From positions 1 through 37,580 of the IMG/VR virus record IMGVR_UViG_3300021961_007393: a stretch of 37,580 bases of DNA. One strand, 5' to 3'. The stretch's first letter is position 1. Each line of letters begins with the position of its first letter. The notes beneath the pieces are model-generated. The model ran no database searches, was not told the origin of the DNA, and saw nothing but the letters and a program-made list of their open reading frames with translations. The DNA comes from a virus. Shown here in pieces: positions 6,960 to 14,124 of the stretch. A program made the position numbers and the translations under genes.

Positions 6960-8285
6960 TTACAACCCCTTCTTCTTGGCAATTGCCTTGCCAATCGCCT
7001 GACGACGAGCATGCAGATAAGCATCTGTCTTGTCTACTTTCTTATCATTATTGATGTCTGTAGTTTCAGAACCAACAGGATCTAGTTTTTCCTGCACCAC
7101 TTCTTCATTCTTTGCGCGTTTCTTTGCATAGTAAGCACCAAGAGCCATGTTCATACGCTCTTTCTTGCTCTTACCTTCAAACTTAGGATTGTCAGAATGC
7201 ACGAAGTCAGAGATCCACTTTGATGCTGGATCACCTGCTGTTAGTTTTTCTTCGATGTACTCGACTTCTTCTCGCCAAAGGATCTTCTTCGCCTTACGTT
7301 CATGTTTCGGAGGAACTTCAAACGCAACGTGATTTTCGTATGGTGAGCGTTTTTTGCGAAAAGAAACACCTGCTGCCTTTAGATTATTCTCGTGATCCTC
7401 TATAGACCTGTAACCTGCTCCGATCGGGGTGCTCAAACTCACCCAATTTTCATCCACCTGTTCGATTTCTTCGTTGTATACCATTTTTGGTTCTTGATGA
7501 TTAACAACGTGAACCTTATATTTTTTACCTCCATGTTCCACATTAACATGCTCTTCGTCTTCACCAGTAGCATTAACGAGTGCTGTTACATGGTGTGGTT
7601 TAAGATGAGGATTCTGTTTCTTAATTTTTCTGGCAGTCATGTGATCTTCAAGATCACCATTTCTTGGAATCGTCATAGAATAATCTTGACCGCCTACTGT
7701 TCCAGTATATCTCAAATGTCGAGATGCACCTTCATCCACCTGCTCGACTTCTTCGTTCTTCATCTTGCGCAGAACAAGAGTTCCAGCCTTGTTGCGAGTA
7801 ACTGTGTGCTTGCCTTTGCTTTCGATGGACTTTCTTAGTGCACCTGTTAGATCTTTTTCTTCTTTCATTTTCTTTTTATCCTTTTCTGGAAGAACCTCAT
7901 CGTAATTTGAATGCCCAGCCAAGCCTGTGCGAACCCCAGCCCCTGATTTGATTGCTGCTCTAATGTCCTTCATGCTAGATGGACTATATGCTCCAGATCC
8001 ACCTGCACCTGAAGTCTTTTGTGGCGCACCAGCAGTTCCACGTTCCATCGCTGCTTTCATTCGACGCATGTTTTCACGACGAACATCTGATATCTTTCCT
8101 GATGCAGTTTTCTCGCCGCGACTTAGTTCAGAGGTTGCCACACCCTTCTTTGCAGGTGATCTCTTTGCAGCTGCAGCCGATCTGCCTTCTGCTGATGGGA
8201 ATGGTTTGCCACCACCGTGAGCAGCCCACCACTTCTTCTGCAAAGCCGATGACATTTTGCCCCACATCTTTGGTAGATCAGCCAT
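6960..8285 (-). CDS. Modular late protein with repeated acidic linkers and EF-hand-like loop
   Basis: A 441-residue mosaic. The N-terminus (WGKMSSALQKKWWAAHGGG) is followed by a basic Ala/Lys region. Small domains are then separated by near-identical acidic linkers: NEEVEQVDE (177-185), NEEIEQVDE (271-279), EEVEYIEEKL (339-348) and NEEVVQEKL (393-401). The region 350-395 (DPASKWISDFVHSD, KKERMNMALGAYYAKK) recalls a module repeated in many aquatic phage late proteins. Residues 410-421 (DINNDKKVDKTD) have the D-x-N-x-D spacing and final Asp of a calcium-binding EF-hand or dockerin loop. It overlaps the preceding gene by 8 bases. The function is unknown; a structural or packaged multi-domain protein is likely. 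Confidence 0.66.
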   Translation of the reverse strand: MADLPKMWGKMSSALQKKWWAAHGGGKPFPSAEGRSAAAAKRSPAKKGVATSELSRGEKTASGKISDVRRENMRRMKAAMERGTAGAPQKTSGAGGSGAYSPSSMKDIRAAIKSGAGVRTGLAGHSNYDEVLPEKDKKKMKEEKDLTGALRKSIESKGKHTVTRNKAGTLVLRKMKNEEVEQVDEGASRHLRYTGTVGGQDYSMTIPRNGDLEDHMTARKIKKQNPHLKPHHVTALVNATGEDEEHVNVEHGGKKYKVHVVNHQEPKMVYNEEIEQVDENWVSLSTPIGAGYRSIEDHENNLKAAGVSFRKKRSPYENHVAFEVPPKHERKAKKILWREEVEYIEEKLTAGDPASKWISDFVHSDNPKFEGKSKKERMNMALGAYYAKKRAKNEEVVQEKLDPVGSETTDINNDKKVDKTDAYLHARRQAIGKAIAKKKGL

Positions 8286-8568
8286 TATCGTACTCTCTTA
8301 TTCTAAGTTTTAGATCCGTTGTCCCGCGCTTTATACGATGATGCAATCTAGCGGGAATGTAGATTACATCACCAACTTTCAGCATACTAGGAAGAGCGTC
8401 GTCGAACTGTAGTTCCCAACCCTCTCCCTGCAAAACCTCAACAATACGATCATTTAGATCATAGTGCCATTTCAATTCTTCATCGAGCACATCGCACGAA
8501 AAGGTGCGTATGAACTCAGTCTTATTTAGTTTCTGATCATCGTAAGGATGATCTTCGTCTACCACCAT
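8278..8568 (-). CDS. Small cupin-like protein
   Basis: A 96-residue protein. The C-terminal half (LKVGDVIYIPARLHHRIKRG) resembles the second conserved motif of cupin beta barrels, with two histidines near the metal-binding position; the first motif is not obvious. It overlaps the end of the large fusion gene by 10 bases and the start of the next by 8, so its translation is coupled to both. Proteins of this type occur beside late genes of T4-like aquatic phages. It may be an enzyme, a metal-binding protein or a small structural barrel. Confidence 0.6.
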   Translation of the reverse strand: MVVDEDHPYDDQKLNKTEFIRTFSCDVLDEELKWHYDLNDRIVEVLQGEGWELQFDDALPSMLKVGDVIYIPARLHHRIKRGTTDLKLRIREYDNG

Positions 8569-10796
8569 AGTTGACCACTATTGCTGAAGAATCTTGGATA
8601 ACGGCATGCCCAGTAGGAAGCCGAAGTCTTATCCTTGTTTCCTAGGCAATTATGGCGAGCCATGAATGATTTCAAACGACCTGGATCGCGATATTTCTTT
8701 GCCATTCCAGACTGACTAAAGCGAACCTTCTTGACGCCACCATCGCCTGTGCGCACATAGACAGCACCGCCACCACCCTCACGCCATGGCTTGCCGATGC
8801 CCTTACCACCTGTTTCATCTTCTTCGTTCAAATCGTCGCAGTCATCGCAACAGGCTTCTTCTTTCTGAATCGAAGTCTTGACAGCTTCTTCTTCGTCAGC
8901 CTCATCTTTGCTCAATTTACGAACATGCTTTGGCGTCTTTTCTTCTTCTAGGAATGGGAAGTCAAGAAGCACTTCCATACCTTCGTACATTGCGGTTTCA
9001 CCTAGATCACTTTCTAGCACTTCCTGTTCGTATTCATCAGCAGGAGTGTAGTCACCATTAGCATATAGATTCTTGGCTTCACGGATCAGTTCAAAGAACA
9101 TATCACTTCCTGGACGGAAGATATTCTCAGCGAACGGAATCTGATTCTCTAGATGATACTGTACTGCTTCTTCTAGGGATACTGATTCAGTTTGCGTCAA
9201 ACCAACAGCGTATCCACCTGAGCCACCCATTCTAGCATCATAATCTTCACCAGGAGTTTTCTTGCTCTTTGGTAGTTTCTTTGTTTTCAAAGTTGGTGTG
9301 GTATCAACTGTCTGTCCAGGAGTCATTGAAGCATAAGCATTTCTGGTTTCCGTTGTACCATATTCCAATGCTTCCTTCTGTTGCTTGCCTCCTCTGGCAG
9401 CATAGGCTTCAGCATCTTTCATATTATTGAAAGATCTTGATTGCTTGAGTCTACGATTGGTGACGCGAAATCCTTGCACACCACCCATTCCAGTTACTGG
9501 AACGATCTTTGATTCTTTTCCAACTGCCTCTTTCACATACTTCACTCTTGGATCATTTTTCTTCAATTTCTTGGGCACATTTCTTCCATAGCGATCTTTT
9601 CTAAAATCACTAGGTTTAGAAACATCAGCCAAAGAAACTACTGGAGTGCCCTTTAGATTATCACTTTCTTCAACTGGCACGCAGTTTGGAACCTTGCGAC
9701 CGTTCTTCATCTTCATCCCAACGGCAGTGTATCCCTTCCAGCAAGCCTTCTTTAGATCTCCAGTTGGCTCAGCAACCTTTTTCTCAAAGACATAGCCGTT
9801 CTCAATCATGAACTTTAGGAATGCTTCAATTTGCATTTGGAATACAGATAGTTCTTTCTGTGATGCTTCAGAAAGATTCAATGAATTCTCAAACTTGAAA
9901 ACGCCTTCGAACATATCTGTGGTTCTTTCAGCATCTAGCCACTTGCGAATACGAGTAGATTCATTCATTGGACGAGCACGCATATCATTGCGCTCACGAC
10001 TGACCTTATTGGTCACTGACACTAGAGTGTAATCAAACTCATAGGATTCACCAAGAGTCGCGCGAACCAATGCAATCTTCTCCAGATCAATTGGAGCATT
10101 GATGAGTAGATTGGAACCAGACTCCAATACTTCATTGATTGATCCATTTAGAATCTGATCCATCTGCACTTCAACGACGTTAAAACGCGATAGGATATTA
10201 TTGATGACATAGTCCTTGCCGCTGCCAGGACCGCCCAATAAGAATAATGCTCTTGATTCGCTCATTGCTTTTTTTACCTTGTCGTGAATTTCAGCACCAA
10301 GTTTTCTGTTTGTATAATGTGAAATAAACTCTTTGCGCTTACCAGCGGAAACTAACCCACGCAACTTAGAGGCAGACATACCTTCCGCACCTTCAGCATC
10401 TGGATCGCGAGAACCAGCTGACTTGACTTCAATTTTCTTAAACTTAAAATCTTTACCATTGTATTTATTCACAATTCTTTTGTACTCTGGAACACGATCA
10501 GATCCAGCGTACATTGTGACATGAGTGTGACCCTGTTTTTCTAAATGCTGCATTACACCAATTAGATTTGGATGTTTCTTGGAAACAACATTTGCGCCAG
10601 GAAACATCTTGCGCATAGCTCTAGTTTTGACCTGATGTGATAGAGGATTCTTTTCCGAATCTCGAGAATGAGAAGCAAAGATATAATGCTTTCCACCAGT
10701 GCTTTCAGCATGATCCATGACTTGCTTCACTAACTTGCCATGTCCTGCTTCTGTTGGAGGATTAAAGCGACCGTATGTGAATGTTGCTCTGCTCAT
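8559..10796 (-). CDS. Nucleotidyltransferase / P-loop kinase / virion-domain fusion
   Basis: A 745-residue multidomain protein. Residues 1-150 are a HIGH-type nucleotidyltransferase: YGRFNPPTEAGHGKL replaces the classic GxFxPxHxGH, and GMSASKLRGLV near 139-149 matches the second catalytic motif. Residues 182-300 form a P-loop domain with Walker A GGPGSGKD at 188-195, similar to zeta-toxin or small-molecule kinases. Short modules follow (KACWKGYTAVGMKMKNG near 349), then an acidic helical module (SLEEAVQYHLENQIPF, 540-600). The C-terminal domain (GGKGIGKPWREGGG, KSFMARHNC, ASYWACRYP, ending LWW) matches from memory a domain of aquatic T4-like virion proteins. The substrate is unknown. It starts inside the end of the neighbouring KWDG gene (4-base overlap). 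Joining two catalytic domains to virion modules suggests an enzyme carried in the particle. Confidence 0.75.
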   Translation of the reverse strand: MSRATFTYGRFNPPTEAGHGKLVKQVMDHAESTGGKHYIFASHSRDSEKNPLSHQVKTRAMRKMFPGANVVSKKHPNLIGVMQHLEKQGHTHVTMYAGSDRVPEYKRIVNKYNGKDFKFKKIEVKSAGSRDPDAEGAEGMSASKLRGLVSAGKRKEFISHYTNRKLGAEIHDKVKKAMSESRALFLLGGPGSGKDYVINNILSRFNVVEVQMDQILNGSINEVLESGSNLLINAPIDLEKIALVRATLGESYEFDYTLVSVTNKVSRERNDMRARPMNESTRIRKWLDAERTTDMFEGVFKFENSLNLSEASQKELSVFQMQIEAFLKFMIENGYVFEKKVAEPTGDLKKACWKGYTAVGMKMKNGRKVPNCVPVEESDNLKGTPVVSLADVSKPSDFRKDRYGRNVPKKLKKNDPRVKYVKEAVGKESKIVPVTGMGGVQGFRVTNRRLKQSRSFNNMKDAEAYAARGGKQQKEALEYGTTETRNAYASMTPGQTVDTTPTLKTKKLPKSKKTPGEDYDARMGGSGGYAVGLTQTESVSLEEAVQYHLENQIPFAENIFRPGSDMFFELIREAKNLYANGDYTPADEYEQEVLESDLGETAMYEGMEVLLDFPFLEEEKTPKHVRKLSKDEADEEEAVKTSIQKEEACCDDCDDLNEEDETGGKGIGKPWREGGGGAVYVRTGDGGVKKVRFSQSGMAKKYRDPGRLKSFMARHNCLGNKDKTSASYWACRYPRFFSNSGQLWW

Positions 10797-11983
10797 TTTC
10801 TTTCTGCCATTTTTGCTTTGACACCACCAGCAAGAAGATTCGACGCAGCGAAGTCTCCTTGACGACGACTGACTAACTTGGTTGGCATGTTATTGATAAT
10901 AGCAACATGCCCTTCTCCGCTAGTCTTTCTACCCTCAATGCTATGTTCATAATCACCGCTATCATTTAGCGCATCTACCAATGCATGCTTGGCATTTTGT
11001 AGGTGACGATGAATCTCAAAAGTTCTTTGAAATGCGGCTTTGTTCTTTTTGATATGTTCCATATCTGCTGAATTTTTTGCAGCGACCTTGGCTTTACCTG
11101 CAGCTGACTTGAGTTTAGAACCAGCAGCTGCGTTGCGAGCTGCAGCGTGTCTCATCAATCCCTCTACGGATGCAGTTTCACCACTGCGCACGTTCTGATT
11201 GATATAAGTGGCAACGTGCATCTCATGACCCTGTAGATGACGATAGTCATGACCGCGATGTAACTGTTGAGCCTTGCGCATAGAAGAAATAAATTCACGA
11301 CGATGCTCTGGCTTATAGGTATCTTTGAGATCTTCAATTCCAGTCTGAGTATCAATTACATGGACGTCGCGATGCTTGCCAAAAGAATTGACATTAGGAC
11401 CAAAGTGCGCTTTCATTGAGTCTAGTGTGCGACCCTTGTATTCGGTATGCACAGCCACGCCCACCTTGGCTTTACCCACTTTCTTGCCTTCTTCGCTGTC
11501 CTTACGAATAGAATAGTTGATGGTGTTTGGCTTAAAGTTATAATGCGTAGAAGATGAAGAAACATCTCCTGGAGTGTACATCATGTCACCCTGAAATACA
11601 CGACCTCTTGGTGTGACCTTGGGTAGATGAGCCAGCGCATGCTTGAGTTTCTCGACTAGACCAGGAGCATGCCCATGGTTCTTTTCGATATCCTTGTCAG
11701 TATAATTGATCTTTGGATTCTTGTTAAATGCAGACTTAGAAGCAACAAAGAACTTACCATTCTCAGGATGAGTTCCAAAGACGATAGAAGGTGCACCGTC
11801 CCACTTGGTGGTGATCTTGACTCGAGATTTACGTCCCTGAAGTGCGTTATGAACGCCGATTAGAGTTTTGGATGCATGCTCAAAACCAGCTGCGCCCGAA
11901 TTGACAATATGATCTTCAGCGTGCTCTAGGTGCTTTAGTTTCTCGACTTTGGCTTCTGTTAGGAACGATGTAAATGATAGCAT
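10793..11983 (-). CDS. Ligase-like (KWDG) nucleotidyltransferase with capsid-targeting-like N-terminus
   Basis: A 396-residue protein of a family found in T4-like aquatic phages and usually left unnamed. TTKWDGAPSIVFG has the K60-x-D62-G63 signature of covalent nucleotidyltransferases (DNA/RNA ligases, capping enzymes). FVASKS (79-84) could be motif Ia, FQGDMMY (130-136) motif III, and VGVAVHTEYKG (174-184) motif IV. The order and spacing fit an adenylation domain, but I see no certain motif V. The rest is basic and Ala/His-rich. The N-terminus MLSFTSFLTEA resembles a T4 capsid-targeting sequence with a Leu-Thr-Glu cleavage site. It is the first gene after an exact late promoter. A packaged nucleic-acid ligase or AMP-transferase is the leading inference. 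Confidence 0.68.
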   Translation of the reverse strand: MLSFTSFLTEAKVEKLKHLEHAEDHIVNSGAAGFEHASKTLIGVHNALQGRKSRVKITTKWDGAPSIVFGTHPENGKFFVASKSAFNKNPKINYTDKDIEKNHGHAPGLVEKLKHALAHLPKVTPRGRVFQGDMMYTPGDVSSSSTHYNFKPNTINYSIRKDSEEGKKVGKAKVGVAVHTEYKGRTLDSMKAHFGPNVNSFGKHRDVHVIDTQTGIEDLKDTYKPEHRREFISSMRKAQQLHRGHDYRHLQGHEMHVATYINQNVRSGETASVEGLMRHAAARNAAAGSKLKSAAGKAKVAAKNSADMEHIKKNKAAFQRTFEIHRHLQNAKHALVDALNDSGDYEHSIEGRKTSGEGHVAIINNMPTKLVSRRQGDFAASNLLAGGVKAKMAERK

Positions 11984-12012
11984 TTATCCACTCTGTGGGA
12001 ATTGTTACTCTC

Positions 12013-12840
12013 TTATTTATACTTTTTGTATACTTGATCCCATGTAGGCAGAGAAGAAAAATTAAAGGTTTGCTTGAACTTGGAATTATTCAGAACACCA
12101 TTTTTCGGTCTCTTGGTCTTGGACGCAACGTATTCCTCTGTAGTTATCTTATTAATCTTACATCTATCTCCGACTATAAGTTCTGCGAATTCTGCAAAAC
12201 TGCAATTACCGTCAGGATTTAGATTAAATATACCATATTGGGGTTCATCTAATACATTGAAGACCATTTCTGCAATCCAGGCAGCATGAGTTGGGCAAGT
12301 GATCTGATCATCTATCACATTGATGGATTCCAATTTATCAGCCAATGCATCAATGCTCTTATAGAAGTTCTTATTTCTACCAGAATATACACACTGGACT
12401 CTGAAAAGTTTGGTCTTACTATAATTCAATGATCGTTCAATCTCAGACTTAGTTGATCCATAGAAATTTAATGGGTTATGATAATCTTTCTCTGTATAGG
12501 ATTCTTTAGTACCATCAAAGACATAATCCGTTCCAAAATGAATGAACTGGGAATTATACTGAGCGCACAAATAATTTAAGTGTAGCGGAAAAGAATAATT
12601 CAGATAGCGACACTTATCATGATTGTTTGGCTTCTCAGCTCCATCTACATCAGTATAAGCCACGCAATTGATCACATGATGGGGTCTGATGAACTTGAAT
12701 AACTTATCCAATTCTTCTCTAGAATTGTAATCTATGTTATCGCTATTCATTGCGATTGTAGAATACGATGTCTCCAGCAATTCAATCATTGAATTACCGA
12801 TTTGTCCATTAGATCCAAACAACAAAACTCGTTCAATCAT
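12013..12840 (-). CDS. rmlD: dTDP-4-dehydrorhamnose reductase, RmlD-like
   Basis: Last step of dTDP-L-rhamnose synthesis: NADPH-dependent reduction of dTDP-4-keto-L-rhamnose. The 275-residue protein has the N-terminal Rossmann motif (LLFGSNGQIGNSM), the family pattern HFGTDYVFDGT, and the catalytic Tyr-x-x-x-Lys in FYGSTKSEIE. The C-terminus (SLPTWDQVYKKYK) is typical. The ATG at 12840 is chosen because GAGG stands 9 bases upstream; it overlaps the end of rmlC by 8 bases. The stop codon is part of a late promoter for the next cluster. The product rhamnose donor could modify phage or host surface glycans. Confidence 0.88.
   Translation of the reverse strand: MIERVLLFGSNGQIGNSMIELLETSYSTIAMNSDNIDYNSREELDKLFKFIRPHHVINCVAYTDVDGAEKPNNHDKCRYLNYSFPLHLNYLCAQYNSQFIHFGTDYVFDGTKESYTEKDYHNPLNFYGSTKSEIERSLNYSKTKLFRVQCVYSGRNKNFYKSIDALADKLESINVIDDQITCPTHAAWIAEMVFNVLDEPQYGIFNLNPDGNCSFAEFAELIVGDRCKINKITTEEYVASKTKRPKNGVLNNSKFKQTFNFSSLPTWDQVYKKYK
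12014..12021 (-). promoter_or_regulatory. T4-type late promoter TATAAATA heading the late cluster
   Basis: Exact T4 late promoter core on the minus strand, about 31 bases upstream of the ATG at 11983. It overlaps the last codons and stop of the rmlD gene (TAT AAA TAA). All genes from 11983 down to 1807 can be read from it. Confidence 0.65.
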
Positions 12841-13375
12841 AGTCAGGTGCCTCATCTATGTGTAAACCATTACGATCTTTATCAGTTATGATAATGTCTT
12901 CAAGAAGAACATGTTTTACCACCTCATTGACTATTTCTGGCACAGTCAAAAATGAAACACAGCGTTCGTCCTCTGGGTATCTAATATTATCAAATACATT
13001 GTAGCAGAATGCAGTGTTGTCTTCTAAACTCAAAAACGCATGAGCAAAGTGCTGGGGGACCCAAAGATAATTTAGTTTATCCTCACTCAACTCATACATC
13101 TGAACTTTCTTGTAATTAGGAGACCACTTCCTCAAGTCAATAATGAAATCTATAACGCGACCTCTCATCACATATACCATTTTACCTTGGGGATATTCTT
13201 CTTGATAGTGTAGTCCGCGAAATACATTTTTCTTGTTCAATGAAACATTTTGTTGTATGAAATACAAGGAACTGAATGGTGACTTAGTTGAGTTCCATAA
13301 TTCAGTGAAACCACCTCTATGATCTTCGAAGATAGTTACTTCATTCATTCCAGTTATCAATTTAGGTTCACTCAT
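12833..13375 (-). CDS. rmlC: dTDP-4-dehydrorhamnose 3,5-epimerase, RmlC-like
   Basis: Epimerase that converts dTDP-4-keto-6-deoxyglucose to dTDP-4-keto-L-rhamnose in the cytoplasm. The 180-residue cupin-fold protein shows the family signatures DHRGGFTELW, VFRGLHYQ with the catalytic base His56, GKMVYVMRGRVIDFIIDLR, and YLWVPQHFAHAFLSLED. The length is that of the family. It overlaps the oxygenase gene by 4 bases (ATGA) and rmlD by 8, so the three are translationally coupled. With RmlA, RmlB and RmlD in the same cassette, all four steps from glucose-1-phosphate to dTDP-L-rhamnose are present. Confidence 0.92.
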   Translation of the reverse strand: MSEPKLITGMNEVTIFEDHRGGFTELWNSTKSPFSSLYFIQQNVSLNKKNVFRGLHYQEEYPQGKMVYVMRGRVIDFIIDLRKWSPNYKKVQMYELSEDKLNYLWVPQHFAHAFLSLEDNTAFCYNVFDNIRYPEDERCVSFLTVPEIVNEVVKHVLLEDIIITDKDRNGLHIDEAPDYD

Positions 13376-14124
13376 CTCTGCACATCCCTCCTCAATTCAA
13401 TCAACCTCAAAACATTAGGATCATTTTCTTGCTCTTTAGTTGGGAAATATAGTGCTCTGGTTCTAGTGTCTGCGTTTAGTGTTGGATTCATAACATAATA
13501 CACCGCAATCGATTTTCTATATACTCCCTCTGGGCAAGTAATTGGTTCTGGAAATCCATGCCAAGAATTTTGAGTAGTGTCAAAAATCACAGCACGATTA
13601 AACCTCACATCTATGGTTTTGACTAATTCTTTTGGTCTGAAATCCTCCTCATCATGCGACCAAAATTGCAGACCACCATTCCAATCGCAATCCCATTCTT
13701 GTGAAAGATATATGATAATATTTAACTTTCTCTGCATGTTCATCTTTGGGTGAATAGAATAATCTTGGTGTATGTTTAACTTACCACCTCTACCGTGCAT
13801 ATGCCAGCCACCACCATTCAATCCATAATCTGCATGCAATTGAGCGTTGAATTTTCTAGATAACAGAAAAGCGAACTTCTGTTGACACAAAATCCAAAAT
13901 GCTTGAAAGGTTTCTGGTGGGAATTTATCCCAAAAATTCATTGCGCGCTTGACTTCTAGTGGATTGTCATAGTTATACCAAGGAGAATTATTATATTCAG
14001 GAAATTGGTTTGATAGTTTAATTGCAAAGTCTTCTGTGAAGAAATCATCGATGATTATGTGATTAAATGGTTCCTCACACAATTCACCATTTTCTATTTC
14101 CAAAATAGCATCATACGATATCAT
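13372..14124 (-). CDS. 2-oxoglutarate/Fe(II)-dependent oxygenase
   Basis: A 250-residue dioxygenase of the prolyl-hydroxylase-like fold, a type common in aquatic T4-like phages. The iron-binding triad is visible: NIHQDYS gives His119 and Asp121, SWHGFPEP gives His189, and Arg203 in GVYRKSIAVYY should bind the carboxylate of 2-oxoglutarate. Upstream, FNHIIIDDFFTED is the usual family opening. It lies inside the sugar cassette, overlapping rmlC by 4 bases and the RfbH-like gene by 14. The context suggests it hydroxylates a sugar nucleotide, a glycan or a glycosylated protein, but the substrate cannot be read from sequence. Confidence 0.85.
   Translation of the reverse strand: MISYDAILEIENGELCEEPFNHIIIDDFFTEDFAIKLSNQFPEYNNSPWYNYDNPLEVKRAMNFWDKFPPETFQAFWILCQQKFAFLLSRKFNAQLHADYGLNGGGWHMHGRGGKLNIHQDYSIHPKMNMQRKLNIIIYLSQEWDCDWNGGLQFWSHDEEDFRPKELVKTIDVRFNRAVIFDTTQNSWHGFPEPITCPEGVYRKSIAVYYVMNPTLNADTRTRALYFPTKEQENDPNVLRLIELRRDVQR

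Noticed and set aside
7392-7838. Plus-strand open frame of 148 codons
   Set aside because: Antisense to the modular late gene, with no family-like sequence; all supported genes in the window are on the minus strand.
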